Source: Anaerolineaceae bacterium (lineage in GTDB: Bacteria; Chloroflexota; Anaerolineae; Anaerolineales; Anaerolineaceae). From it: a DNA stretch of 27,258 nucleotides. A program made the translations under genes and the position numbers. Below the pieces are notes generated by a model that made no database searches, was not told the DNA's origin, and worked only from the letters and a program-made list of their open reading frames with translations. Shown here in pieces: positions 1 through 8,900 of this stretch; the stretch's first letter is position 1; every line of letters begins with the position of its first letter. The stretch lies in contig PMIV01000249.1 of the NCBI GenBank assembly GCA_003158355.1, forward strand, positions 1 to 27,258, read 5' to 3'.

Positions 1-511
1 CACCGGTAATGAGCAAAAGCTGCAGCAAGGGCAGAGCCAGGGTTTTGCTGGTAATGAACATGATGATAACACTGCCGATCATCAAGATGGGAGCACGCGT
101 ACCAATGCGCAGCGATACCTGGGTGATCCGCTGTACGGCGCTGGTGTCACTGGTCAGCCGCACCATCAACTTGCCGGTGGAAAAACGATCCAAATTACCA
201 TAGGAAAAGTTTTGCACTTTTACAAAGATAGCTTCACGGATATCCCGCGCCACGCTCTCACCGACGCGAATGGAAAAGTTGCTGTTCAAGACGGCAAGTA
301 CCGTGCTGATCAATGAGATACCAAGCATGAGAATAGCAGTTTGCAATACCACGGTCAGGTTTTTTTGCTTGATACCCTGGTCGATGATCTGTTCAATTAA
401 TCGGGGAATGGAGAGATCAGCAAAAACCAGAATAACCAATAACACCAATGAAACGACAGCCCGTCTCCAATAAGGTTTAATAAACTTAAATATTTTTCGC
501 AGGTCGCTCAT
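1..511 (-). CDS. ABC exporter half-transporter (permease-ATPase), partial
   Basis: Reading the minus strand from the ATG at 511 gives about 170 residues, open to the window edge with no stop, so the 3' part including the ATPase domain is missing. The visible part matches a type I ABC exporter transmembrane domain: a start of MSDLRKIFKFIKPYWRR, a first membrane helix around residues 17-40, a second around 55-75, the conserved cytoplasmic stretch STGKLMVRLTSDTSAVQ near residues 110-126, and a third helix starting near 140. Such proteins usually dimerise, export drugs, lipids or peptides, and carry a C-terminal nucleotide-binding domain. A GGAG Shine-Dalgarno sits just upstream of the ATG, and only 12 bp separate it from the marR stop, so the two are probably one transcript. 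The pairing with MarR suggests a regulated multidrug-type exporter. The substrate cannot be read from the sequence. Confidence 0.88.
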   Translation of the reverse strand, partial: MSDLRKIFKFIKPYWRRAVVSLVLLVILVFADLSIPRLIEQIIDQGIKQKNLTVVLQTAILMLGISLISTVLAVLNSNFSIRVGESVARDIREAIFVKVQNFSYGNLDRFSTGKLMVRLTSDTSAVQRITQVSLRIGTRAPILMIGSVIIMFITSKTLALPLLQLLLITG

Positions 512-523
512 AATCTCCAACCA

Positions 524-970
524 TTAAGGATTAAAAGTTTTTCGTAGTATTTCCATTGCTTGCCTGACCTGGTCCAATTCATCCGGAGTCAACCCCTTCA
601 TTTTGTCTTTCATCCAGAGGAGATTCTTTTCGAAGTTGGCATCCATCACCTCACGTGCATAAGGGGTCAATTCCAATCGGGCAGAACGGCGGTCGGCCGG
701 GTTTGCCTGACGGGTGACGAGCCCTTTACGCACCAGTACTTCGACTGCCTGGCTGACTGCCGGGCGGCTGATCTGCTTTTTTTCTGCCAGTACGGCCACT
801 GAAGTACAACCTTTGCGAATATGGCGCAGGATGTGAAATTGATCCAGAGTGATCCCAAAATTTGAAATAGCATCCGCCCGCAGGTTTGAACGAATGCGGT
901 CCCACACACCGGGAAGGGTATTGATCACCTGGTCCACGGTTTGAAAAAGTAGATCATTTGAAGAAGACAT
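524..970 (-). CDS. MarR-family transcriptional regulator
   Basis: A 148-residue winged-helix protein of normal MarR length. The DNA-binding part contains LDQFHILRHIRKG, then a recognition region KKQISRPAVSQAVEVLVRKGLVTRQ and the wing PADRRSARLELTPYA, with flanking helices for dimerisation. MarR proteins usually bind palindromic or repeated sites and release them when a small ligand binds. I chose the second ATG (970): an AAGG Shine-Dalgarno at 977-980 lies 6 nt before it but abuts the first ATG (976). It is the first gene of an operon with the ABC exporter, whose start lies 12 bp past its stop. Its own promoter carries a tandem repeat over the predicted start site, which suggests autorepression. 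The family call is secure; the ligand is unknown. Confidence 0.93.
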   Translation of the reverse strand: MSSSNDLLFQTVDQVINTLPGVWDRIRSNLRADAISNFGITLDQFHILRHIRKGCTSVAVLAEKKQISRPAVSQAVEVLVRKGLVTRQANPADRRSARLELTPYAREVMDANFEKNLLWMKDKMKGLTPDELDQVRQAMEILRKTFNP

Positions 971-982
971 AGACATCCTTAT

Positions 983-1014
983 TAGTTAACTAGGTTAATA
1001 GTTAAGTAAGTTAC
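983..1014 (-). promoter_or_regulatory. Tandem 8-bp repeat, probable MarR operator
   Basis: Four imperfect 8-bp units lie head to tail at 983-990, 991-998, 999-1006 and 1007-1014 (plus strand TAGTTAAC, TAGGTTAA, TAGTTAAG, TAAGTTAC). The first unit with its neighbours forms the perfect palindrome TAGTTAACTA at 983-992, and the outer TAGGT/ACCTA pair at 991-995 and 1013-1017 is inverted. The block lies just downstream of the predicted marR -10 box and covers the predicted start point. This is where a repressor would block its own gene. Binding by this MarR is an inference. Confidence 0.5.
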
Positions 1015-1016
1015 CT

Positions 1017-1045
1017 ATTTTATGCCTCAATAACAAAAAAATCAA
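1017..1045 (-). promoter_or_regulatory. marR promoter (-35/-10)
   Basis: On the minus strand, TTGATT (1040-1045) and TAAAAT (1017-1022) are separated by exactly 17 bp, a good sigma-70-type match. Transcription would start near 1010, inside the tandem repeat, and run into marR and the ABC exporter. Confidence 0.62.
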
Positions 1046-1162
1046 CCCTAAAATATTTCATTCACACTTCGTAAAATTTCATTCCATGTGGTATTTGCAC
1101 TCCTATTCATACGGATACGCATAAATAGAAATCATATATTTATGTTTGACGGAGTATTAGTA

Positions 1163-1171
1163 TGCTAAAAT
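1163..1171 (+). promoter_or_regulatory. Extended -10 promoter for the prolyl isomerase
   Basis: TGCTAAAAT at 1163-1171 fits an extended -10 element about 30 bp before the start codon. A TTGACG at 1146-1151 is only 14 bp upstream, too close for a normal -35, so the extended -10 is the better reading. Confidence 0.4.
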
Positions 1172-1202
1172 TATTTATTCAGTTAATGGAGAGAGGTATA
1201 CT

Positions 1203-1724
1203 ATGCCCGAAAAAAACCAACAATGGTCTAAACCACCTGAGATGAAGATCGATCCCACCAAAAAATATTCGGCAGTTTTCAAAACCGATAAAGGGGAATT
1301 TACTTGCAGCCTTTACGCCAGTAAAGCGCCCCGGACTGTGAACAATTTTGTTTTTCTTGCCCGCCAGGGTTTCTACGATAACACCATTTTTCACCGTGTG
1401 ATCAATGATTTTATGGCACAGGGCGGCGATCCGACTGGCACTGGAATGGGCGGACCCGGTTACAAATTTGCGGATGAGTTTTCGGTCTCCCTGCGGCACA
1501 GCGGGCCGGGAGTTCTTTCAATGGCTAATGCCGGTGCAAACACGAACGGATCGCAGTTCTTCATTACCCATGTGGCGACTCCCTGGTTAGATAATAAACA
1601 CACTGTCTTTGGTCAGGTCGTCAAAGGCTTGGATGTATTGATGGCTATTCCTGCGCGCGATCCCGGTCAACCGCAAAATCCTGCGGTAACTTTGAAAACG
1701 GTCGAAATAATCGAAGAAGAATAA
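1203..1724 (+). CDS. Cyclophilin-type peptidyl-prolyl cis-trans isomerase
   Basis: A 173-residue single-domain cyclophilin, which speeds cis-trans isomerisation of X-Pro bonds during protein folding. The catalytic set is present: the FHRV arginine (R65), F70, Q73 in FMAQGGD, F120 in GSQFFIT, W128 in TPWLDNKH, and H133 in KHTVFG. W128 is the tryptophan needed for tight cyclosporin binding in cyclophilin A, and many bacterial members lack it. There is no signal peptide, only a short charged N-terminal extension of about 20 residues, so it should act in the cytoplasm. An AGAGG Shine-Dalgarno lies 6 nt before the ATG. It stands alone between the divergent marR and a convergent terminator, so it is probably monocistronic. 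Confidence 0.95.
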   Translation: MPEKNQQWSKPPEMKIDPTKKYSAVFKTDKGEFTCSLYASKAPRTVNNFVFLARQGFYDNTIFHRVINDFMAQGGDPTGTGMGGPGYKFADEFSVSLRHSGPGVLSMANAGANTNGSQFFITHVATPWLDNKHTVFGQVVKGLDVLMAIPARDPGQPQNPAVTLKTVEIIEEE

Positions 1725-1740
1725 ATTTTGCAAGACAAAG

Positions 1741-1781
1741 AACGCAGGTCGGAGTAAATTGAATCCGACCTGCGTTTTATT
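1741..1781. terminator. Bidirectional rho-independent terminator
   Basis: A perfect 13-bp stem (1741-1753 with 1764-1776) and a 10-nt loop are followed by a T-rich run on the plus strand. It lies between the convergent prolyl isomerase and HD-GYP genes. It serves the first gene clearly and probably the second, although the minus-strand T run is weaker. Its T run overlaps the HD-GYP stop codon. Confidence 0.88.
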
Positions 1782-4700
1782 TTTCTTTTACGATCATCTG
1801 GATAAATTCATTAACGATAATGGGATCAAAATGAGTGCCTGCCTGGTTGATGATATGAGCAAGGGCATCGTCTTTTGACCACGCCTCACGATAGGGTCGG
1901 TTGGTGGTCAGGGCATCCCAGACATCCACAATACAGAAGATGCGAGCAGACAAAGGAATGTTTTCACCTTCCAGCCCGCGTGGATAACCACTTCCATCCC
2001 ACCATTCGTGGTGGCAATAGGGGATATCGATGGCTTCTTTAAAAAACTTGATCTGCGAAAGCATGTCATAGGCAAAAGCGGGGTGCTTTTGCATGATCGT
2101 CCACTCTTCCGGTTTCAGCGTGCCATTTTTGAGCAATATTGTATCGGGAATGGCCAACTTACCAATATCGTGTAAAAGAGCGCCCCGGCGGATATTTTCC
2201 ATCTGGTCTTCAGGAATGCCCAACCGCTTGGCCAACTGGATGGTCATTTTGGCAATACGTACTGAGTGGCCCTGGGTTTCTTTATCACGCAATTCCAGCG
2301 CCAAAGCCCAACCTTCAAGCGTTGAATCATAGGCGTGTCTTAGTTCTTCGGTCTGCTGGATTGTTTGTTCCAGTAGGTCAGCCCGATGAAGAGCGCTGGC
2401 AGTGAGGTCACTGATCGCTTTCAACAAACGCAAATTGTTTTCGCTGAAGTGTTTTTTGGAACCGATCACAACTGCGCCGATCGTTCCGCTTTTCAATGAC
2501 AGGGGCACACCGGCAATCGATGAAAATCTGCTGATATTTTCAGGAAAAAGAATATAAGGATCCGTTTGGGGTTGGTTGTTGAGATAAGGCAAACTGGTGG
2601 AGATGATGTGCCCACTCAACCCCTGATCTTTTTTGAGAACAGTGTTTTCAAGGTTTTTCCAAACTCCACTTGCCTTTTTGATCTCAATGTTCTGTTTTTG
2701 CCTGTCGATCAGAGAAAAGGACGCTCCATCTAATTTCATAATGGCAATTAGTTTTGCCATTGCCGTGGAGAGAACTTGCTCGCGGCTGATGTTCGATCTT
2801 AATGCTTCACTCATTTCAGCTATGATCTCGAGTTCGTGTTCTCGTTGTTTTCTATTGGTGATATTAATGGCAGTTCCAATAATGGCTGGCTGACCTTCAA
2901 AAATGATGCGGCTGACAGTTAAGTCGATAGTGCAGGGTTCGCCATTTCTATCGCTGAAAGTGTGTTCCGCTCGGGCGCGGCCAATTTCCCCTCCACTGCT
3001 TTGTTCGATATGGACAACTGCATCAAGATTTGCTTCTGGATTCATAATATCCAGCGGTTTCATTGTGAGGAGTTCTTCGGCTGAAAATCCGGTGATTTGA
3101 CACCACATGGGGTTAACATAAAGGTATTGATCTCCCCGATAAATGAAAATACCTGCAGTAGTGGTTTCTGAAAGAGTTCTAAATTTCCCTTCATTTTCGA
3201 TGATGACCTGGGCTGCTTTTTTTTGTCCGGTAATGTCACGAATAAAAGCAACCAGGATGGGAGAAGAATCTGTTTTTGTCTGGCAGATGCTTACTTCTAC
3301 CGGAAAGGTTGATCCATCTTTACGCTTATTTGTGATATCACGAATTATTCCTCCATTATCAAGTTCCCATTGAACGAAATATTCGAAGGAAGGAAAAGCT
3401 TCAATGTCAACAAAATCTTTCACGTTCATTTTCAACATTTCTTCCCGTGAAAAACCATACATTCGTAAGGCAATTTCATTACAGTCAATGATCGAACCAT
3501 CAAATGATTCCATGAATATTGCATCAGTGGAGGCTTCGATCAATAATTGGTTTCTTTTTTGACTGCTCAATAAAGCTTGCTCGCGTTTTTTACGATCGAT
3601 CACCATTGCAATTTGATTGGATACAAAGGACAAGATTTGTTCGTGACTATGATCATAACGAACGCCGGGCGAATAGGTTTGGGATACCATCACGCCAATG
3701 ATCTCATTTTCAACTTTAAGGGGAATCCCGATCCAATCCAAAGAAGGAGTACCTAAGGACTCAACTTCGTAAGCGGCAACTAATTCGTCAAATTTTTTTG
3801 GATCAATCGTAACGGCTTTTTTGTTCTTAAGAACGTATTCTGTCAGTCCCTTGCCTGGTTTATGAGGGGGGGGTGGAGGATCAAATTGGTCAACGAAATA
3901 TGGAAAACTGATTGATTCTTTGCTTTTATCGTAGAGAGCGATGTAGAAATTATCTACTGGGACCAGAGTCTTGAGGATTTCATGGATGGAACGAAAAAGT
4001 TGATCAAGATCGTTTACCTCATTTGTCGCCTGTGAGATCTTTACAATGGCATCTTGAATTCGTTGCATTTCATTTTTTTCAGTGATATCTTCACCCAAAC
4101 TGGCAATAGCGATCGGTTTTCCACCCGGGTCTTTCATCAGCGTGTTTGTCCAGGAGATCAGCCTGCGTGTACCGTTCTTGAGTATGATGGGGTTTTCAAA
4201 CCGGGTAGGAACCTGATCTGTCAAAGCATTTTCAAGCAATGTTTGTTTTAGAGAACTGACTATGTCACTTGGAATAAACCGGCTAAACCAATCCTGATCT
4301 AATATCTCCTTTTTTTCCCATCCAGTGATTTCAGTGAAATAAGAATTGCAAGAAATTATTTGACCTTGCATGTTCAAAACGATGGAAAGAAGTTTAATAT
4401 TTTCCATTAACTGAGCCATCCGGTTCTCAGATACTTTTTCTGCCTGGGTAGCCTTTTTTTGGTCTGTGATGTTCTCGCCAATGGACTGGTATTCGAGAAA
4501 ATTGCCAAATTCATCCTTGATGGCGATTGTGCGCCAGCGATACCATCGTTCTTCAGAATGAGAATAATGGAAGCAAAACTCATTTTCCAAAGGATCCATA
4601 TCTGGTGAAACAACGCTAAGCAATTTCTGCGCGATATGGTACCCTTTTTGTTTAGAAATCTCGGAGAGGTTTTGACCTGATACCTGTTCAAATGTCAGAT

Positions 4701-5916
4701 CGAATAAATTCTGAAAAGCTTTGTTGGCAAACGAAACTTTGCCTGTTTTATCAAAGCGCACAATTATTTCGGGGTTATTTTCAACAATGGCACGATAGCG
4801 GGCTTTGCTTTCTCGGAGGGCTTGTTGAGCGTTATCTCGCTGCCTGTTATCTCTTGCCACAATAATACAAGAATTGATTTCACCATTATTCCCACGGATG
4901 ATGGATAAGTTGGTTTCCATAGGGATTATGGAACCGTCAAACCCAATCAGGTCGAAAATTTGTCTTCTCGCTTGTAATGATCTCCAAAATGCGAGAAAAT
5001 CGAAATCGTCTGGTATCGGATCATTTAATTTCAGAAAATTGATTATGCTTTTACCGCGAAGGTAGTCTGGATTTTTTACACCAACCAGATCACAAAACAA
5101 CTTATTCCCCAAAAGGATATTGCTATCTTTATCCAGCATTAAAACAACATCAGGAGAAGTCTCTACCAGACTGCGATAACGGGATTCACTTTCCCAAAGG
5201 TCGTCTTCGATCTTTTTTTGATCGGTAACATCCATGATCCATCCCTCAATGAATTGAACTTCATTCGTTCTATTATCAATTCCCTGGCCATGTTCTTCTA
5301 CCCATTTAAAGCTGCCATCAGCAACCCGAAAGCGATAAAGGATTGAGTAAGGTTGATGGGCAATGATTGCTTTTTGAATGATCTGGTAAATTGCCGCATG
5401 ATCCATATCTGAAATTAAACTCCGATAATTTCGCTGTTTACCTGTTAATTCCACGCTGGAAAAACCGATCAAAGACGCACATTGTTCGCCAAGGAAAAAG
5501 ACCTCAAGCGAACTATCGAATTTACACTTAAATGCAGTCCAGGGAGCGAACCCGGGTTGGGATTCTTTTTGAGGTGGAAGAATAGTATTTTGGGGTAGTT
5601 CAGATGGAACGTTTTTTGTATCTAAAAGAAGCATTTTTGCTTGTGAACCATGCCAGACGAGATCAAACTTGGTAGAAATCGAGACATGTATCTGCTCTTT
5701 TGCAGCGTCTTTTTCTATGAGTAAGTAATCAGACCCTTGTGCGGCTTCATTGGACCATTGAACCTGGTCCCCTTCCAATATATGAAACAACTTTTTACTT
5801 TTAGGGCTTGTATAAAAAACTTGGCCTGTTTCACTCACAATCAAATAAGATACCCCCTTGATCTCAGGGAGTGCCATTGAATTTGATGAAAATGGAATGG
5901 AGACTGAGTTGACCAA
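1777..5916 (-). CDS. Multi-PAS/GAF HD-GYP cyclic-di-GMP phosphodiesterase
   Basis: A 1379-residue protein with no evident signal peptide or membrane helix, so likely cytoplasmic. Approximate domain order: a divergent PAS-like segment (20-100), four PAS domains (125-235, 247-365, 370-490, 500-620), GAF (625-785), two PAS (795-915, 920-1035), GAF (1040-1180) and a C-terminal HD-GYP domain (1201-1379). The HD-GYP core looks intact: H1217, H1249-D1250 in LLHDIGK, H1278, H1302-H1303 in HHEWWDGSGYP, GYP at 1310-1312, and D1331. The domain class hydrolyses c-di-GMP to pGpG or GMP. The start is TTG: AAAGG lies 7 nt upstream of it, whereas the first internal ATG (residue 14) has no ribosome site. It follows the GGDEF gene by 28 bp on the same strand. 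A C8 tract encodes a proline run near residue 682. Confidence 0.92.
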   Translation of the reverse strand: MVNSVSIPFSSNSMALPEIKGVSYLIVSETGQVFYTSPKSKKLFHILEGDQVQWSNEAAQGSDYLLIEKDAAKEQIHVSISTKFDLVWHGSQAKMLLLDTKNVPSELPQNTILPPQKESQPGFAPWTAFKCKFDSSLEVFFLGEQCASLIGFSSVELTGKQRNYRSLISDMDHAAIYQIIQKAIIAHQPYSILYRFRVADGSFKWVEEHGQGIDNRTNEVQFIEGWIMDVTDQKKIEDDLWESESRYRSLVETSPDVVLMLDKDSNILLGNKLFCDLVGVKNPDYLRGKSIINFLKLNDPIPDDFDFLAFWRSLQARRQIFDLIGFDGSIIPMETNLSIIRGNNGEINSCIIVARDNRQRDNAQQALRESKARYRAIVENNPEIIVRFDKTGKVSFANKAFQNLFDLTFEQVSGQNLSEISKQKGYHIAQKLLSVVSPDMDPLENEFCFHYSHSEERWYRWRTIAIKDEFGNFLEYQSIGENITDQKKATQAEKVSENRMAQLMENIKLLSIVLNMQGQIISCNSYFTEITGWEKKEILDQDWFSRFIPSDIVSSLKQTLLENALTDQVPTRFENPIILKNGTRRLISWTNTLMKDPGGKPIAIASLGEDITEKNEMQRIQDAIVKISQATNEVNDLDQLFRSIHEILKTLVPVDNFYIALYDKSKESISFPYFVDQFDPPPPPHKPGKGLTEYVLKNKKAVTIDPKKFDELVAAYEVESLGTPSLDWIGIPLKVENEIIGVMVSQTYSPGVRYDHSHEQILSFVSNQIAMVIDRKKREQALLSSQKRNQLLIEASTDAIFMESFDGSIIDCNEIALRMYGFSREEMLKMNVKDFVDIEAFPSFEYFVQWELDNGGIIRDITNKRKDGSTFPVEVSICQTKTDSSPILVAFIRDITGQKKAAQVIIENEGKFRTLSETTTAGIFIYRGDQYLYVNPMWCQITGFSAEELLTMKPLDIMNPEANLDAVVHIEQSSGGEIGRARAEHTFSDRNGEPCTIDLTVSRIIFEGQPAIIGTAINITNRKQREHELEIIAEMSEALRSNISREQVLSTAMAKLIAIMKLDGASFSLIDRQKQNIEIKKASGVWKNLENTVLKKDQGLSGHIISTSLPYLNNQPQTDPYILFPENISRFSSIAGVPLSLKSGTIGAVVIGSKKHFSENNLRLLKAISDLTASALHRADLLEQTIQQTEELRHAYDSTLEGWALALELRDKETQGHSVRIAKMTIQLAKRLGIPEDQMENIRRGALLHDIGKLAIPDTILLKNGTLKPEEWTIMQKHPAFAYDMLSQIKFFKEAIDIPYCHHEWWDGSGYPRGLEGENIPLSARIFCIVDVWDALTTNRPYREAWSKDDALAHIINQAGTHFDPIIVNEFIQMIVKEK

Positions 5917-5944
5917 TAAATAACCTTTATCAATAATTATTTTC

Positions 5945-8900
5945 TTAGTTCATCAGTGAAGCAACCTGATTGCGGCCATTATGTTTGGCAATATAAAGGG
6001 CTCGGTCTGCACATTTAATTAACTTTTCCAGATCAGTTGTCATTAAATCAAGTTCGTTTATCCCAATACTGACTGTAACTTGAATTGGTCCAGCTTCTGT
6101 CTCGAATTTTTGGTCCCCTATAGCTTGTCTGATCCGTTCAGCGACAATAAAAGCGGATTTGATGTCATCACCTGTTAAGAGTACCACAAACTCTTCACCC
6201 CCATATCGCCCAATAATATCAATTTCACGAATATTGGAGGATATCCGTTTGGCAACTTCGCGCAAAGTAACATCCCCAACCATATGGCCGTACTTGTCAT
6301 TAATTTCCTTAAAATTATCCAAGTCTATCATTAAAGCCGTCAGAGGGCGATTTAATCTTTTTGAGACAACAAATTCTCGATTACCCAATTCAAACAACCC
6401 CCGCCGATTATTGATTTCCGTAAGTTCATCTGTAACTGCCAGTCGTTTTACTTCTGCAAGCAATTTTGAGTTTTCCAATGCAACCGAAATCTGACTGTTA
6501 AAAATTTCACCGGCTTTTAAATCGATTTCTAGCAGATCTTTTCCATAAAGACATAATAAACCAATGGTTTTGCGTTCAACAATTAATGGCATCAGCAGCG
6601 ATTTTGTTTCGGACCAAAGTGCCAATGCATCCTGGAATTTACCAATAAATGGTCCAAGCCTTGAAGGAATCACCGAAAATAACAGTCGAAGCGGATCATC
6701 TATAAAAACGATTTGTTGGTGATCTAAAGTATTGCGAAATTCGTCTTCTTCGTTAATCGGTAATCTAATTTTATCCTTTAATGGATAATCCATACCCTTT
6801 AATTGCTCAAGAAGTTCCTTATTGCGCGAACAATAATCAAGACTCAGATATGAAGAATTTTGTTCATGAAAAAATAACAGACTGTGGATGTTCATTTTTT
6901 CAAGACCATCGCCCATTGTCTGAAGGATATCTTCCAAGCCTTTAGCACACAAAATACTTGTGGCAACATAACTCAACGAAGCAATCAGGTCATTTGCATG
7001 CTGGAATTGAGCCGATTGTATTTTTGCATTTTCGTACGCATTTGATTTATAAATAATCGCGGCAATCTGCAAGGCGGCATATTCCCCAATCGAAATTTCA
7101 GCCGGAGTAATTTGTTTGGAACCTTTAAAACCGATCAGAATTGCCCCCAGAAGATTATCTTGATTAATCATGGGCAGCATCAGAAAAATACGATCGCTAG
7201 AGACCGTTCCGAGTACATTTTTCCACGGGGCATAATCTTGGTCTGTTGAGATCACGAGCGCACTTTTCTGCTGTAGAACATGTTCAGTGATAGTGAGGTT
7301 ACCAGGCTTACTGGTTCTTAGAGCATTTGGCAGAATACCTTCACCAAATGCGGCTATTTGAGAAGCGGTTCTTTTTTCGGGGTCCCATTTCGTGATCAGC
7401 AAGGAGTTTGCATCAAAAACCGAGATTATTTTTTGAGGCAAGGTAAGAAAAATATCACCCATTTGTTTGGATTCAAGCATCGACTGGGTGAGTTCGTTGA
7501 TCAATCCAATTTGTTTAAGCCGGTGTTTTGTTTCTGAATATACCGTGGCATTTTCAATGGCAATCGCTGCCTGGTCAGCTACCATTCTTAATTTTTTAGC
7601 ATCCTTTTCCGTGAAAGCATCAGAAATGTTGCTGTCACAGTTGAGAAAACCATATACATGATCGTTGATCACAATAGGAGCACCCATAAATGAGTGAACC
7701 CAAAAAGATTCAGGCCGCGGTTTCCACTCCGGGGAGTTTTGAGTATCGGGAATGGCTAATTCTTTTTTATTCTTAAGAATTTTAGCGAAGGTTTTCACTT
7801 TATTGAGTGGAATGATCCGTGAGGACAAAATTTCTGCAGTCCCAATTTGCTCGTATCCTCGTTGACGAATGATTCGTCCATTGATTCCTTCATTTAGCAA
7901 AACGTTACAAGCTTTAGTGGGGATTACTTTATCGATGGATTCTATTATGTGATCTAAAACAATATCCAGATCAAGGCTGCTGTTGAGAAGACTGGCAATT
8001 TCTACCAGCGCAGCCGCGAATTTCTGCTGTTCATTTTCCATCTCTTTGAACCGAATTTGTTGGGTAATATCTTTATAGGTAGCGACAATTCTTTCTTTGC
8101 CATTCCAGGAACAGTATGAAAAATTTATTTCGGCATTTGTTTTTTGACCGTCAGTATTGATTAACGGAATTTGGATGCAGCTTTGACGATCTTTTACCAG
8201 TTTAAACAATGCGTTTTCAAGTTTTTTCCGATCTTCCACCGGGTGCAGGTCAAATATTCTCAACCCCGCTTGTTTGACATTTTTATCCTGTGCATATTCT
8301 GTTAAAGGGCGATTGGCATCAATAATCTCGCCATCCTCATTGATTATCAATAACATTTGGTTCAGTGATTTGAACAATGTAAATAGATCATTTTCCTGCT
8401 GGAGGATTTGAGATTTTAAATTTATTCGAACTAGATAATTCTCTAGTTGCTGGAAAATGGATAATAACTGGTCTTTAACTTCATCGGGTGGTGAACTAAA
8501 TTCCGTGCTGCCGAGGATGAGAGAGGCAATCGGTTGATCATTAAATTGTATATGTAAAACAGCCAGACTCTTGATAGAAGAAGGGAGATTTATTGAACAT
8601 CCAACTAATTCAGGCGAATTTGATGAATAAAATTCGATGCCAGGTGTATAGAGTAAACCGCCCAAAGCAGAATCAGGGACTACCCTCTTTGGGAATTTAA
8701 TTGCAATGTTTTCTGTAAAATGGTTGTGTTGAAGAACCAGAGACTCTTTACTGGATTCATACATATATCGGGTGTACAACGAAAAAGCAGAAAGCGACTT
8801 GAGCATGTCATCAAGTTTTTCAACACAGGCCATACTACCGTCCGATTCATTTAGTAGTAACGCCAGATCCCTCTGCACCAGGATCGTTTCTTCATGTCTT

